From contig NZ_AMSG01000017.1 in NCBI RefSeq assembly GCF_000300875.1, positions 1-64,000 of the forward strand: a stretch of 64,000 nucleotides of DNA, read 5' to 3'. The position numbers and the translations under genes were made by a program. This stretch comes from Galbibacter marinus. GTDB taxonomy: Bacteria; Bacteroidota; Bacteroidia; Flavobacteriales; Flavobacteriaceae. The number at the start of each line of letters is the position of its first letter. Position 1 is the stretch's first letter. Positions 18,001 to 27,434 of this stretch are shown here, in pieces. The notes under the pieces were generated by a model, which worked only from the letters and a program-made list of their open reading frames with translations, was not told where the DNA came from and searched no databases.

Positions 18001-18332
18001 GCGGTATGAGTAATTTTGAAGCCTTACAAGCAGCAACTATCAACGGTGCTCAGTACATTGGAATGGGAGAAGAAATCGGTTCCTTAGAAGAAGGTAAACT
18101 CGCGGATCTTATTGTATTAGAAAAAGACCCTTTAGAGGATATTTCGAACTCAAACACCATCATTTACACCATGGTCAATGGTAGGTTGTATGAGGCAGAA
18201 AACATGAATGAAATTGGAAATCACCCCAAAGAAAGAGGTGAGTTTTACTGGGAAAATTCAAAGAGTAATGCTGCTTTTCCATGGCATCAAAGTACGCATA
18301 GTTTTACAGCACCAGGCTGTAGTTGTCAGTAG
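15048..18332 (+). CDS. Exported TolB-like beta-propeller amidohydrolase, 1094 aa
   Basis: A signal peptide (residues 1-20, ending LIAQ) is followed by a PD40/TolB-type beta-propeller to about residue 640. It shows repeated SPDGK blocks such as VSPDGKFIVF, FSPDGKKIAFTSD and FSPDGKQIVYV. An amidohydrolase-superfamily barrel then starts near residue 655. It carries the metal site VDAHAH near 720-724, GVEHN, and LGAHGQLHGLG with further histidine ligands, and closes with LEEGKLADLIVLEKDP. The C-terminus ends in a CSCQ-type cysteine pair. This fusion is common in Bacteroidetes and is thought to act on peptides or cyclic amides in the periplasm, but the substrate is unknown. It is monocistronic, closed by the hairpin at 18352. 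Confidence 0.85.
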   Translation: MLRKFLWMLIICTAPMYLIAQEKKQKDEQWNVSDPYTDQWNIKEVPLKTNEGTWMNLDVSPDGKFIVFDLLGDIYKMPISGGKAKALRSGMPFEIQPRFSPDGKKIAFTSDAGGGDNIWIMDADGRQAKQLTKETFRLLNNAVWTADGNSIIARKHFTSSRSLGAGEMWQYHIAAEGGYQLTERKNDQQDVNEPSTSSDGRYLYYSEDMYPGGYFQYNKDPNSQIYVIKRYDLKTGKTITVTGGPGGAARPQVSPDGNLLAFVKRVRTKSVLFIHDLNTGEEWPVYDQLSKDQQEAWAIFGVYPGFDWMPNNKELVFWSEGKIKRINIEDLTVNDIPFEVDNVINIAETHLVQHPVFQDTFKAKVIRNATTSPDGKTLVFNAVGYLWKKSLPKGKPVRLTQSQEFEFEPSFSPDGKQIVYVTWSDKDLSSVRKLSLADGSVTELTTEKGIYRNPSFSNDGKKIVFVKKSGNNDLGHTYGKESGIYLMSSEGENIRKIYHQGDFPVFNLDDSRVFIQTGGAMMGGITKTLKSIDLHGEDERVLVSSKYANRLVPSPDNKWIAFTNLHKAYIAPLVLTGQTIELDPKTKSVPVTQITKDAGLNLHWSNNSQNIHWTLGDQYYTNEVSQRFTFLEDSPKKVGPITEIGITIDLEVTTDVPSGSIAFTNAHIITMEGDKVIENGTILIRENKIEKIGSSDEITLPADAKVYDLQGKTIMPGIVDAHAHIGAFRYGLTPEQHWPSFANLAYGVTTVHDPSALSETIFSMAELVKSGDMVGPRIFSTGIILYGADGDFKAEINGLEDAKSAIRRTKAFGATSVKSYNQPRREQRQQIMLAAKEYDINVVPEGGSTFYHNMTMIMDGHTGVEHNIPIAPIYKDVLTLWGESNTGYTPTLIVNYGGINGEYYWYDKTNVWENEKLLNFTPRALIDSRSRHRTKIPDQEYENGPILVSQTVKKLSDAGVKVNLGAHGQLHGLGAHWELWLLQMGGMSNFEALQAATINGAQYIGMGEEIGSLEEGKLADLIVLEKDPLEDISNSNTIIYTMVNGRLYEAENMNEIGNHPKERGEFYWENSKSNAAFPWHQSTHSFTAPGCSCQ

Positions 18333-18351
18333 CCTCTTTATAGTATAATAT

Positions 18352-18392
18352 AATTCACCCTCTAGGAATTTATGATTCTTAGAGGGTGAATT
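18352..18392. terminator. Bidirectional hairpin terminator
   Basis: A perfect 13-bp stem (aattcaccctcta / tagagggtgaatt) with a 15-nt loop lies between two convergent genes. T-rich sequence follows on the plus strand (ttattttag). It serves the amidohydrolase and possibly the DUF1684 gene on the other strand. Confidence 0.8.
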
Positions 18393-18414
18393 TATTTTAG
18401 TTAAACTATAAATT

Positions 18415-19089
18415 TTATGATTTCGAATTTTTAAAATCTTTTACCCCAACTGTAATGGCGTAATCCAATGTATTTTCTTTTGGCACTATGGGACATGAAT
18501 ACTTTTCATCATATGCACAATAAGGATTATACGCCTTATTAAAATTGATTACAATGAAATCACCCTTAGGAATAGTTAGGTCTAAATAACGTCCTCCACC
18601 ATAGGTTTCCTCCTCATTAGTTAGATCAGAAAAAGGCAAAAACAAATAATCCTTAAACTCTTCAGTTTCTCTTAGTTGAAGATTTTGATAAACATTAAGC
18701 TTAAATGCTTTACCGTGGATTTCAAAGCTAACAACACCAAATAGAACTTCTTGGCTCATTCTTTCGGTGGTAGTTGGCATAAAAAATGGTTGTTCATTTG
18801 GAGTGCGCTGAAATTTTGCGACTACACTGAAAGTTGTATCAATTGGAAAAAAGGACAGACCATTAAAACTCTCTAGATCCTTCTTCTTTAAAGGGGAACT
18901 TTTTGGATTGGAAAATTCCTCATTTATTTTTTTTTGAAACAACACCGCTTGGTCATATGGGTTATCAGCACCCAATGCTTCGGTATCTGTTTTTTCTTGA
19001 GTATCGGTTTTTTGATCATGATATTTTTTACCATCCTTACACCCGTAACTCACCATTAAAATCGAAACTAAAACTATCCAAACTCTCAT
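18415..19089 (-). CDS. DUF1684 lipoprotein
   Basis: The start is taken at the inner ATG (19089). It gives a clean lipoprotein signal peptide, MRVWIVLVSILMVSYGC, with Cys as the first mature residue; the longer track start adds seven polar residues. After a lysine- and threonine-rich linker the DUF1684 domain runs to the end. Its typical end block is present (FNKAYNPYCAYDEKYSCP, with YNPYCAY highly conserved, and ENTLDYAI). The family has no proven function; the two cysteines near the end may be structural. It probably sits in the periplasmic face of a membrane. It is transcribed away from the next minus-strand hydrolase gene with a 54-bp gap, so the two may be cotranscribed. Confidence 0.85.
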   Translation of the reverse strand: MRVWIVLVSILMVSYGCKDGKKYHDQKTDTQEKTDTEALGADNPYDQAVLFQKKINEEFSNPKSSPLKKKDLESFNGLSFFPIDTTFSVVAKFQRTPNEQPFFMPTTTERMSQEVLFGVVSFEIHGKAFKLNVYQNLQLRETEEFKDYLFLPFSDLTNEEETYGGGRYLDLTIPKGDFIVINFNKAYNPYCAYDEKYSCPIVPKENTLDYAITVGVKDFKNSKS

Positions 19090-19143
19090 AATACTGAAAT
19101 TTAGCCCCAAAGTTACAACTAAACTTCTGATTTAGGGTACATT

Positions 19144-20511
19144 TCAATAGCGTACTTGTAGCCCGTATGACTCTAAAAGTTCATTGTATTCTGGTTGTAT
19201 CCTTAGTAAGGCAATCTCATGTTGCTTGTCTAATAATTCGGTGGCTGTGAAACCATTTTTAAGCATTTTATCCAAGTAATACAATGCCATTCCATATTCG
19301 CTCTTTTTAACGGTGATTCTCAGTATTCCAATATACGCATCGTAATTCTTTTCATCCACCAAGGTCTGCAAAATGGCGATATACAATAAATTATCAAGTT
19401 GCTCATCAGAAGTATAAGAATTTGCAAGTTCGCCAGAGGCGACTTCTAAGAAACTAAGCAATCTTGATCCTAAATTTCTTCGCTCCCTTATAGGCGAATT
19501 AAGAAAGTTATTTTTAATGCTATTCACTTGTTGTTCCCAATAGGCCAAAGATTCCAATTCACCACTTGAAATGTCTTGCGGAAGAAAGCTAATATAATCC
19601 ATGTACTTATAAGACTCGATTCTTCGAACCTCATTCCAATTGTTTCGTTGTTTTCTAAAATTTTTATGCTTACGAATGGCTTTTTCTAAAGCTCTTAAAT
19701 TATCTTTTTCGATGGAGAATCTGTAATTGGTTTGGTTGAGCTTCATATCATTATATGCTCTATAAACTAGGTTCTCTTCTAATAGATCTTGGTTAAATCT
19801 TAGCTCCATCCTAAAATATTCATCCAATTTTTCTGCCCCTTCTGGGCGCATATTTTTATTGATAGCTTTAACACTTACTAAACGAACGGCTTTATCGATA
19901 TATTCCTTTGGTGGCCACTTGTGTCCTCCAGAGAATACTAATAAATTAGCATCAAATTTCTTTTGTTCAAGGTAGTCTAATGCCTGCAGCATTTCATTGT
20001 AGTTGAAATCCTGATCTCCGACCATCCCAATGTAAAAAAACTTATTTTCTGTAGGCACATATCCTGGTACATTTGAAAACGATGCACCACATGCAATAAC
20101 ACCTTTAATTTGAGAAGACATAACTGCAATACTCATCGCCAAACGTGCACCTCCAGAAAATCCAGCCAAATAAATCGCATTTTTATCAATGGAATAGCCC
20201 CTTATAACTTCACTATAGAAAGTTCTTGATTTTAGTAGATTCTCTTGGTAATTCCCATTTTTTACCTCATCAGGCGATGCAATCACATAGCCATAACGAT
20301 CCGCTGATTCTTGAAAACGCTTCACAGCCTCTACCGCATCACCAACTGGAGAGAAAACCATAATGACAGGCCACTTTTTATCCTCGCTATATTGCTCGGG
20401 AAGATAAACGGCATAGGTGTCTGATGAATTTGAGATTTTAACCGCATCCAAAAGTTGAGCGTTAGATAAGTAAGCTCCTAACAAGCACAGGATTATAATA
20501 ATTCTTTTCAT
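19144..20511 (-). CDS. Exported alpha/beta hydrolase, esterase-like
   Basis: Residues 1-18 form a signal peptide (MKRIIIILCLLGAYLSNAQ). The N-terminal 230 residues look like an alpha/beta hydrolase of the polyhydroxybutyrate-depolymerase/esterase kind. The nucleophile elbow AGFSGGARLA (G-x-S-x-G) lies near residues 116-125, with a likely acid/histidine pair in GDQDFNY and SGGHKWP. The remaining 220 residues are helical, TPR-like and charged, and I do not recognise them. Substrate is unknown. It lies upstream of the DUF1684 gene on the same strand (54 bp apart) and is divergent from the DUF1543 gene. Confidence 0.75.
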   Translation of the reverse strand: MKRIIIILCLLGAYLSNAQLLDAVKISNSSDTYAVYLPEQYSEDKKWPVIMVFSPVGDAVEAVKRFQESADRYGYVIASPDEVKNGNYQENLLKSRTFYSEVIRGYSIDKNAIYLAGFSGGARLAMSIAVMSSQIKGVIACGASFSNVPGYVPTENKFFYIGMVGDQDFNYNEMLQALDYLEQKKFDANLLVFSGGHKWPPKEYIDKAVRLVSVKAINKNMRPEGAEKLDEYFRMELRFNQDLLEENLVYRAYNDMKLNQTNYRFSIEKDNLRALEKAIRKHKNFRKQRNNWNEVRRIESYKYMDYISFLPQDISSGELESLAYWEQQVNSIKNNFLNSPIRERRNLGSRLLSFLEVASGELANSYTSDEQLDNLLYIAILQTLVDEKNYDAYIGILRITVKKSEYGMALYYLDKMLKNGFTATELLDKQHEIALLRIQPEYNELLESYGLQVRY

Positions 20512-20610
20512 TTTAAATTTCTATCGGAATTGGCGCAGTTAAAAATTAATAAATAACTGCGTTTTAACTGATGTTAAAATACAATACCTTTGTGTTTTGG
20601 CAAAACTATT

Positions 20611-21171
20611 ATGAGAAAGGATTTAAAATTATTTATGGTAATGTTGGGGTGTAAACCCGAAGGTAGGTTCACGGAACAGCATGATATCTTCTTTGGTATT
20701 GGATCCTCTCTCAAGGATTTATTGCCTCAGATGATTGAATTTTGGCCCGAGGCCAAGGGTAAAATTCATATTGATGCCTACAGAGAAGTAAATCATGTCG
20801 ACCGTTACAATGTTATGGTGAAAGAACGGGAAAAAGACTCCAGCCCTCTTCAATTATTTTTCCTTAATCTTGGTGGTTATAAAGAGAATGAATTCGAGGA
20901 ATACCATTACAAAATCCTGACCATCACTCAATCTAAAGCAGAGGCCGTCAAAAACGCAAAAGAATCTGCTTTCTATAAACATTGTGGATTTGAGGGAGCG
21001 CCATCGCATATCGATGATAAGTATGGAGTGGATGTGGACGATATTTATACCATCGAGGAGATCTTATCTGATTCCATAAAGCAAAAATACCAACTGTACT
21101 ACACCAAATCTTCGGAACAATTGGAAGATGAACTGCATATTGGCTACCTTAAAATCGATAAGCTCAGATAA
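20611..21171 (+). CDS. DUF1543 domain protein
   Basis: The protein begins with the DUF1543 block LFMVMLGCKPEGRFTEQHDIFFGIG, including the highly conserved LGG-type turn replaced by MLGCKP. It ends with a second similar half (LFFLNLGGYKENEFEEYHYK). Two related halves of about 80 residues give a duplicated small alpha/beta fold. It is cytoplasmic, 187 aa. I use the ATG at 20611; the TTG start of the track (20590) adds seven residues without support. The role is unknown. It is flanked by a divergent hydrolase and a convergent Lrp regulator. Confidence 0.8.
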   Translation: MRKDLKLFMVMLGCKPEGRFTEQHDIFFGIGSSLKDLLPQMIEFWPEAKGKIHIDAYREVNHVDRYNVMVKEREKDSSPLQLFFLNLGGYKENEFEEYHYKILTITQSKAEAVKNAKESAFYKHCGFEGAPSHIDDKYGVDVDDIYTIEEILSDSIKQKYQLYYTKSSEQLEDELHIGYLKIDKLR

Positions 21172-21187
21172 CATAATAAAATTAATC

Positions 21188-21661
21188 TTATCGGACCTTC
21201 CCTAAAAAACTAGAAGTTCTACGGTTGTGTTCAATAGGATTGTGTTCCACGACCTTTGAAAGTACAATGGAGGTGCGAACCTCCCCATAGGTTAATAAAC
21301 GATCGATAAATTCCTCCAAATGAAATTGGTCGGCTAAAACCACCTCCATCAGTAAATTCTCATTACCTGTGATGCGATAACAATTTCGAACCTCCTTATA
21401 GGTTTTTACTTGTTCCATAAATGGCTTTAGCTTGCCCATAAAAGCTTTCAAGGTTACAAAAGCTTTTAACTGGTACCCTGATTGAATATGGTTTATTGCT
21501 ACTTTATAACCGGTAATAATCCCGAAGTCTTCCATCTTTTTTATACGTTCTGCAACCGCTGGTGAAGACAGCCCAACTTTCCTACCTATTTCAGCATTGG
21601 TATAGCGAGCATTTTCTTGTAATAGTCTTAAAATAGACCAGTTTAAATTGTCGTTTTTCAT
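21188..21661 (-). CDS. Lrp/AsnC-family transcriptional regulator
   Basis: The N-terminal HTH (ILRLLQENARYTNAEIGRKVGLSSPAVAERIKKMEDFGIITGY) and the C-terminal RAM/ASNC ligand domain (ITGNENLLMEVVLAD) are both complete. The 157-aa length is typical. Such proteins bind amino acids and regulate transport or catabolism. The divergent gene at 21777 shares its upstream region and is the first candidate target. The final EHNRR tail is basic. Confidence 0.88.
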   Translation of the reverse strand: MKNDNLNWSILRLLQENARYTNAEIGRKVGLSSPAVAERIKKMEDFGIITGYKVAINHIQSGYQLKAFVTLKAFMGKLKPFMEQVKTYKEVRNCYRITGNENLLMEVVLADQFHLEEFIDRLLTYGEVRTSIVLSKVVEHNPIEHNRRTSSFLGKVR

Positions 21662-21751
21662 TTTAAATGAAATTTGGAATTTTACCTTAATAGTTAATGC
21701 AAATTAACTATTTCTCCTTAAAATCAAAATTAATTATTCGTAAATCTGTAG

Positions 21752-21759
21752 TATTTTTG
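21752..21759 (+). promoter_or_regulatory. -7 box for the 139-aa gene
   Basis: The octamer tatttttg matches TAnnTTTG and ends 18 bp before the ATG at 21777, in the divergent region shared with the Lrp-family regulator. Confidence 0.4.
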
Positions 21760-21776
21760 GAGTACAAAGCAAACTG

Positions 21777-22196
21777 ATGAAAAAACATTATTCATACTAT
21801 AAAAAACGACATGTCACTAAGTTACCTGTTTACCGCAAGGCATTACATATCTTTAAGCTTAGCCGTCAAATAGTGGATTTTCTTCGTGGTGATAAATCTG
21901 TCCTAGATTTACACAGGTCTTCATGTACATCAGATCAGTTTTCTGAGAAACTCATCATGGCTTCTCTTGGTTTAGCGCCAAAGATTGCCATAGCAGAAAG
22001 CTCTCCAGATCCTACGGTCAAACATGCGTCCATTTCTTCAATTGAACGTACCACTGCTGCGATTCTCCATTATTGTGAAAAACTAGAGAGCTCTCATAAA
22101 CAAAGTAGCGAATTTTTAAATCTACTTCGCACCGAGGTTAGAAAATTTGGCCACCTTCATGATAAGTGGGCAATTGGTCTACACAACAAGAACTAA
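21777..22196 (+). CDS. Hypothetical helical protein, 139 aa
   Basis: The first ~20 residues are very basic and tyrosine-rich (KKHYSYYKKRH). After them comes a helical protein whose VYRKALHIFKLSRQIVDFLRG segment recalls small four-helix-bundle (23S rRNA intervening-sequence-like) proteins. The match is too weak to assert. It is divergent from an Lrp regulator that may control it. Its 3' end overlaps the convergent ModF-like gene by 4 bp (22193-22196). It is probably cytoplasmic; function unknown. Confidence 0.6.
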   Translation: MKKHYSYYKKRHVTKLPVYRKALHIFKLSRQIVDFLRGDKSVLDLHRSSCTSDQFSEKLIMASLGLAPKIAIAESSPDPTVKHASISSIERTTAAILHYCEKLESSHKQSSEFLNLLRTEVRKFGHLHDKWAIGLHNKN

Positions 22197-23752
22197 AGAG
22201 TCCTTATTGGTCCATTTTCAATAACTTTTCCTTTTTCTAAGACTAATACATTTTGAACACTGCTTGGGATTTCATCTTTGTGATGTGATACATAGACCAT
22301 TGTAATATGTTTAGAACTACAAATATGATCCAATAATCCTTTAAAGTATTCAATTTGATCCGCATCCATACCCTGACAAGGCTCGTCTAAAATTAATAAC
22401 GCAGGTGCTTTAATTAGTGCTCTAAGAAGTAAAATAACACGTTGTTCCCCAAGAGATGCATCTAAAAAGAGAGTGTTTTGTAATTTGGTAAGCTTTACCA
22501 TTTCCAGCCAAGAAAGTGCCGTAGCCCTTTGATGGGGTGTCGGTGGAGATACTGTACCGATTTCATCGAGATATCCCGAAATGATCACATCTAAGCAACT
22601 CAAGGTACTATAAGGTTTTGCATCAGAGGTAATCCCTGGCACACTACTAAGGACTCCTTTACCTCTCATAAAATACAAATGGAGCTCTGGAGATAAGTAA
22701 CCAATACGGCTTTTTATATCCCATATACTTTCTCCACTACCTCTTTGCCTGTCAAAAAGTTTTAAATCATTGGTATATCCTTGAGGATTATCAGCTGTAA
22801 CCATACTGAGAAGTGTAGATTTTCCAGCTCCATTGTGCCCCAGTAAAGCCCAGCACTCCCCCTGTTTTACTTGCCAGTTAATATCTATAAGGATTGGGCT
22901 ACCCTTCATTTGTACATTCACATGGTTCATCGATATAATGGTATCGAAACGATCTGTTTGTTGACCAAGTAACTCATCTACCTCAATAGTGGTATTTATC
23001 GCAGTCTCATCTGGGCTTTTTACCTTGACCTGCTGTGGATTTCCCTCTAAGGCTATCTGGCCTTCTTTCAAAAGAAACACCTTATCTATAAAGTCAGGAA
23101 CTTCTTTTTTTCCACAGATTATAACAAGGCTCAATCCCTGCTTGATAAGCTGCTTGAGTAAGTCAGACAATTGAGCCCGGGCTCCGACATCTAATCCTGT
23201 AAAAGGCTGGTCCACAATCAGTAATTCTGGCTGCTCCAAGATCGCTACTATTAACTGCAATCGCTTACGTTCTCCATTACTGAGTTGCATAAGGTTTCTA
23301 TCCAATAGGTAACGAACCTTAAAGGTATCCAATAGTTCCAAGTCCTCCAAAGACTGCTGCTCTATTGCGAGTCTCTTAAGAAGTTGCTGCAAAAATTCAG
23401 GTACAGTCATTGGGTTCTCATAATCGTGAAACTCATAGCGCTTACTATAATAAGTACTACCAAGTCCTGCGATTTCACTAAAGTGATCTTGTTGGGGAAC
23501 AAATACTGTACGAAAATTATTTTCAACAATCCCTGAGGTTGGATGTACCGATTTAGATATGAGTTTGGCTAGGGAAGTCTTTCCACTTCCAGAAGCCCCA
23601 ATAATAGCTAGAGACTCTCCAGGGTTTAACTCAAATGTAATATCTTTTAAAACTTGTGTGCTTTTATATAAAAGTGAGGCCTTTTCAAGTCTCAAGCTAG
23701 GATAATTTGAAACCATATTTTTTATATTCAAATAAGGTCCGAAAGTAATCAA
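22193..23752 (-). CDS. Tandem ABC ATPase, ModF/PhrA-like
   Basis: Two complete ABC ATPase domains lie in one 519-aa chain without membrane segments. The first has Walker A GASGSGKTS (near residue 52), signature LSNGERKR and Walker B LLIVDQP. The second has Walker A GHNGAGKST (near 308), a divergent signature region (ASLGEQRV) and Walker B LLILDEP. This layout is that of ModF (PhrA), once linked to photorepair and molybdate regions, whose true role is unclear; no transport partner is beside it. The second domain lacks a textbook LSGGQ. It lies just downstream of icmF on the same strand (40 bp), so they may share a transcript. Confidence 0.8.
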   Translation of the reverse strand: MITFGPYLNIKNMVSNYPSLRLEKASLLYKSTQVLKDITFELNPGESLAIIGASGSGKTSLAKLISKSVHPTSGIVENNFRTVFVPQQDHFSEIAGLGSTYYSKRYEFHDYENPMTVPEFLQQLLKRLAIEQQSLEDLELLDTFKVRYLLDRNLMQLSNGERKRLQLIVAILEQPELLIVDQPFTGLDVGARAQLSDLLKQLIKQGLSLVIICGKKEVPDFIDKVFLLKEGQIALEGNPQQVKVKSPDETAINTTIEVDELLGQQTDRFDTIISMNHVNVQMKGSPILIDINWQVKQGECWALLGHNGAGKSTLLSMVTADNPQGYTNDLKLFDRQRGSGESIWDIKSRIGYLSPELHLYFMRGKGVLSSVPGITSDAKPYSTLSCLDVIISGYLDEIGTVSPPTPHQRATALSWLEMVKLTKLQNTLFLDASLGEQRVILLLRALIKAPALLILDEPCQGMDADQIEYFKGLLDHICSSKHITMVYVSHHKDEIPSSVQNVLVLEKGKVIENGPIRTL

Positions 23753-23791
23753 ATTTCAGCACACAATCCTCATATACCACATCGATAAAAA

Positions 23792-26700
23792 CTACATATT
23801 TCTTCTGTATTGTCCACCTACCTCAAATAGTGCAGTTGTAATTTGTCCAAGCGAACAATATTTGGTTGCCTCCATGAGGGTTTCGAATATATTCTTGTTC
23901 TCAATAGCAGCTTGTTTAACCTCCTGTAAAGCTTTTTGGGCTTCCTTCTGATAAGTATTATGCAAAGTGGATAAGGTTGTTAATTGTAGCTGTTTTTCCG
24001 CCTCAGTTGCCCGGATGACTTCTTTTGGAATTACTGTTAAGGAACCTTTACTACTTAAAAAAGTATTTACCCCTATAATTGGATACTCTCCTTTGTGTTT
24101 AAGGGTCTCATAATACAAACTTTCTTCTTGAATTTTTGATCGCTGATACATGGTTTCCATCGCTCCAAGGACTCCCCCACGCTCAGTTATTCTATCAAAT
24201 TCTAAAAGCACTGCTTGTTCTACCAAATCTGTCAGCTCTTCAATGATGAAACTTCCTTGAATAGGATTCTCATTCTTAGTAAGACCTAATTCTTTATTGA
24301 TAATGAGCTGAATAGCCATCGCTCTACGGACAGACTCCTCTGTTGGAGTTGTAATGGCCTCATCATAAGCGTTGGTATGCAAAGAATTGCAGTTATCATA
24401 AATGGCATATAGCGCTTGTAGGGTAGTTCGAATATCATTAAAATCGATTTCTTGAGCATGTAAAGATCTACCAGAAGTTTGAATATGATATTTCAACATT
24501 TGAGAACGTGGGTTGGCTCCATACTTATCGCGCATGGCCTTTGCCCATATTTTTCTTGCCACACGACCAATTACCGCATATTCAGCATCTACACCATTGG
24601 AGAAGAAGAAAGATAAATTAGGACCAAATTTATTGATATCCATACCCCTACTCAAATAGTACTCCACATAGGTAAATCCATTGGCAAGTGTAAAGGCTAG
24701 TTGAGTAATAGGGTTGGCTCCTGCTTCTGCAATATGATATCCAGAAATCGAAACAGAATAAAAATTTCTAACTTCATTAGAAATAAAATAACTCTGAACA
24801 TCACCCATTAATTTTAAAGCAAATTCTGTTGAAAATATACAGGTGTTTTGTGCTTGATCTTCCTTTAATATATCAGCCTGAACGGTCCCCCGTACTTGGG
24901 TCATAGTTCGTGCCTTAATACTGTTGTAGACCTCTGGGTCCAAAACCATATCTCCCGTGACACCTAACAACATAAGTCCTAGGCCATCATTTCCCTCTGG
25001 TAACTGTCCATTTTCTTTATTACTTCCATCGACTGAAAAGCCGTGATACGTAGGTCGCTTCTCTCCTCTTTCTTTATAAATAGCATCAATTTTATCTGAA
25101 ACTTGTTGCTCTAAACCATTTTCTTTAATATACAGTTCACATTGCTGATCAATGGCTGCATTCATAAAAAAACCAAGCAACATGGGTGCGGGTCCATTAA
25201 TGGTCATACTAACTGATGTCATTGGGTTTGCAAGATCAAAACCACTATAGAGTTTTTTTGCATCGTCCAAACAACAAATTGAAACCCCTGCATTACCGAT
25301 TTTCCCATAAATATCAGGTCGTAAATCCGGGTCGTTCCCATATAAGGTTACCGAATCAAAGGCCGTTGACAAACGTTTTGCTTCCATTCCTAAACTAACG
25401 TAATGAAACCTTCTATTTGTACGCTCAGGTCCACCTTCACCAGCAAACATCCTTGTTGGATCTTCGCCCGTTCGCTTAAATGGATATAAGCCTGAAGTAA
25501 AAGGAAATTCTCCAGGAACATTCTCTTGTAATACCCAGTTTAATAAATCTCCCCAAGCCTTGTATTTTGGTAAAGCAACCTTTGGGATTGCACTTCCTGA
25601 CAATGTGCTGGTATGCGTTGGAATTCGAATCTGCTTATCTCGGACTTTGAACTCATAAACTGGATTTTTATAACGTGCCTTTTTGTCCTCCCACTGAATT
25701 AAAATATCCCAATGGTGAGGATCCAAATCTTTTTTCACGCGATTAAATTGATCCAATAGTAATTGAACTAGTTTAGCCTGATTTGTATCAGAAACCGAAT
25801 CTAGAAGCAAAGTTTCATTAAGTCCAACTTGAGTTAAATAGTTGGTTTCTTTCTTTGATTTATCAGCTTTGGTTAAGCTATATATTGACCTAAAAATCCC
25901 ATAAAGATTCTGGGCAACTTCTACTTGTTGATTAACCTTTGTATCATAATTTCGATTGCTTTCAGAGATCTCAGAAAGGTATCGCGTTCTATTGGGTGGA
26001 ATGACATAAGTTTTTTCGCTTTTTTCCATAGTGATATGGAATTGTGAATCAAGCAAAGCGTTGGTCTTTTCTTTTAAGATTTGCATTATGGCCATATAAA
26101 GGCGATTCATACCAGGATCGTTAAACTGTGATGCAATGGTACCATATACTGGCATATCATCTGGTTGTGCATCCCACATAAGATGATTTCGCTGATATTG
26201 CTTCTTAACATCCCGAAGGGCATCCAAAGCACCTCTTTTATCAAACTTATTTATGGCCACTAGGTCCGCAAAATCCAACATATCGATTTTTTCTAATTGG
26301 GTAGCGGCACCAAATTCAGGAGTCATCACATATAGCGACACATCAGAATGATCCAATATCTCTGTGTCACTTTGACCAATACCGGAAGTCTCAAGTATGA
26401 TTAAATCGAATTTTGCTGCTTTAAGAACCTCAATGGCCTCGGCAACATTTTTGGATAGTGCTAAGTTAGATTGTCGTGTTGCAAGACTTCTCATATATAC
26501 CCTAGGATCATTAATAGCGTTCATCCGAATGCGATCTCCCAACAAGGCTCCACCGGTTTTTCTCTTAGAGGGATCCACGGAGATAATTCCAATGGTTTTA
26601 TCTTCAAAATCATTTAAAAATCGTCTTACAACCTCATCGACTAAGCTACTTTTACCAGAGCCACCTGTTCCTGTAATACCAAGAACTGGAACCTGGAGAG

Positions 26701-27280
26701 AACTAGGATTTAATTCTGAGAAAATCTCTTGAAACAAATCATGTTGATTCTCAGTTAAGCTAATCAGCCTAGCGATTACCCCACTGTTTTTCTCTCTAAG
26801 GCCAGATTTAATATCAGCGCGGTCTATAGAATCTATAGGGAAATCAGACAATTCCACAAGATGATTAATCATTCCTTGAAGCCCTAGAGCCCTTCCATCG
26901 TCAGGAGAATAAATTTTAGTTATCCCATAATCCATGAGTTCCTTAATTTCTTCAGGTAGGATAACTCCACCTCCACCGCCAAAAATCTTAATATGCGTTG
27001 CCCCTCTCTTTTGCAAGAGGTCATACATATATTTAAAATATTCGTTATGTCCTCCCTGATAAGAAGTCATTGCAATGGCGTTGACATCCTCCTCGATAGC
27101 AGTGTTCACAACCTCCTCCACGCTTCGATCATGACCTAAATGTATAACTTCTACACCTGAGGACTGGATGATTCTACGCATGATATTAATCGCTGCATCG
27201 TGACCATCGAAAAGAGAGGCCGCAGTAACGATTCTTATTTTATTCTTAGGAATATATGGTTTTGTTTGATTCATTTTCAA
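23792..27280 (-). CDS. icmF: Fused isobutyryl-CoA mutase IcmF
   Basis: The enzyme interconverts isobutyryl-CoA and n-butyryl-CoA using adenosylcobalamin. It combines three parts in one 1162-aa chain. The B12-binding domain is at residues about 14-150 ([22 protein letters not shown]). A MeaB-type G-protein chaperone follows, with Walker [10 protein letters not shown] near 203-212 and NKFD near 340. The mutase barrel spans the C-terminal ~600 residues. The signature [20 protein letters not shown] is of the IcmF type, unlike methylmalonyl-CoA mutase. It lies divergent from purU, with the ModF-like ATPase 40 bp downstream. The B12 motif has alanine where DxHxxG ends in glycine, as I recall for IcmF. 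Confidence 0.9.
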   Translation of the reverse strand: MKMNQTKPYIPKNKIRIVTAASLFDGHDAAINIMRRIIQSSGVEVIHLGHDRSVEEVVNTAIEEDVNAIAMTSYQGGHNEYFKYMYDLLQKRGATHIKIFGGGGGVILPEEIKELMDYGITKIYSPDDGRALGLQGMINHLVELSDFPIDSIDRADIKSGLREKNSGVIARLISLTENQHDLFQEIFSELNPSSLQVPVLGITGTGGSGKSSLVDEVVRRFLNDFEDKTIGIISVDPSKRKTGGALLGDRIRMNAINDPRVYMRSLATRQSNLALSKNVAEAIEVLKAAKFDLIILETSGIGQSDTEILDHSDVSLYVMTPEFGAATQLEKIDMLDFADLVAINKFDKRGALDALRDVKKQYQRNHLMWDAQPDDMPVYGTIASQFNDPGMNRLYMAIMQILKEKTNALLDSQFHITMEKSEKTYVIPPNRTRYLSEISESNRNYDTKVNQQVEVAQNLYGIFRSIYSLTKADKSKKETNYLTQVGLNETLLLDSVSDTNQAKLVQLLLDQFNRVKKDLDPHHWDILIQWEDKKARYKNPVYEFKVRDKQIRIPTHTSTLSGSAIPKVALPKYKAWGDLLNWVLQENVPGEFPFTSGLYPFKRTGEDPTRMFAGEGGPERTNRRFHYVSLGMEAKRLSTAFDSVTLYGNDPDLRPDIYGKIGNAGVSICCLDDAKKLYSGFDLANPMTSVSMTINGPAPMLLGFFMNAAIDQQCELYIKENGLEQQVSDKIDAIYKERGEKRPTYHGFSVDGSNKENGQLPEGNDGLGLMLLGVTGDMVLDPEVYNSIKARTMTQVRGTVQADILKEDQAQNTCIFSTEFALKLMGDVQSYFISNEVRNFYSVSISGYHIAEAGANPITQLAFTLANGFTYVEYYLSRGMDINKFGPNLSFFFSNGVDAEYAVIGRVARKIWAKAMRDKYGANPRSQMLKYHIQTSGRSLHAQEIDFNDIRTTLQALYAIYDNCNSLHTNAYDEAITTPTEESVRRAMAIQLIINKELGLTKNENPIQGSFIIEELTDLVEQAVLLEFDRITERGGVLGAMETMYQRSKIQEESLYYETLKHKGEYPIIGVNTFLSSKGSLTVIPKEVIRATEAEKQLQLTTLSTLHNTYQKEAQKALQEVKQAAIENKNIFETLMEATKYCSLGQITTALFEVGGQYRRNM

Positions 27281-27434
27281 AAATATGAGGTTTTAATAGC
27301 TGCAATTTAAAGAATTTGCAACGAATTAGGAATTTTGTTTTAAAATACCCTTGTTAAAAATTAATAATTACAACAAAGTAAAATTTTTTGATCCCCAAAA
27401 TACCGTAATTTTATCATTGTAAACAACAAATCAT

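Noticed and set aside
23792-27434. Cobalamin riboswitch upstream of icmF
   Set aside because: The 154-bp divergent region with purU is AT-rich and shows no B12-box or the long structured leader such a switch needs.
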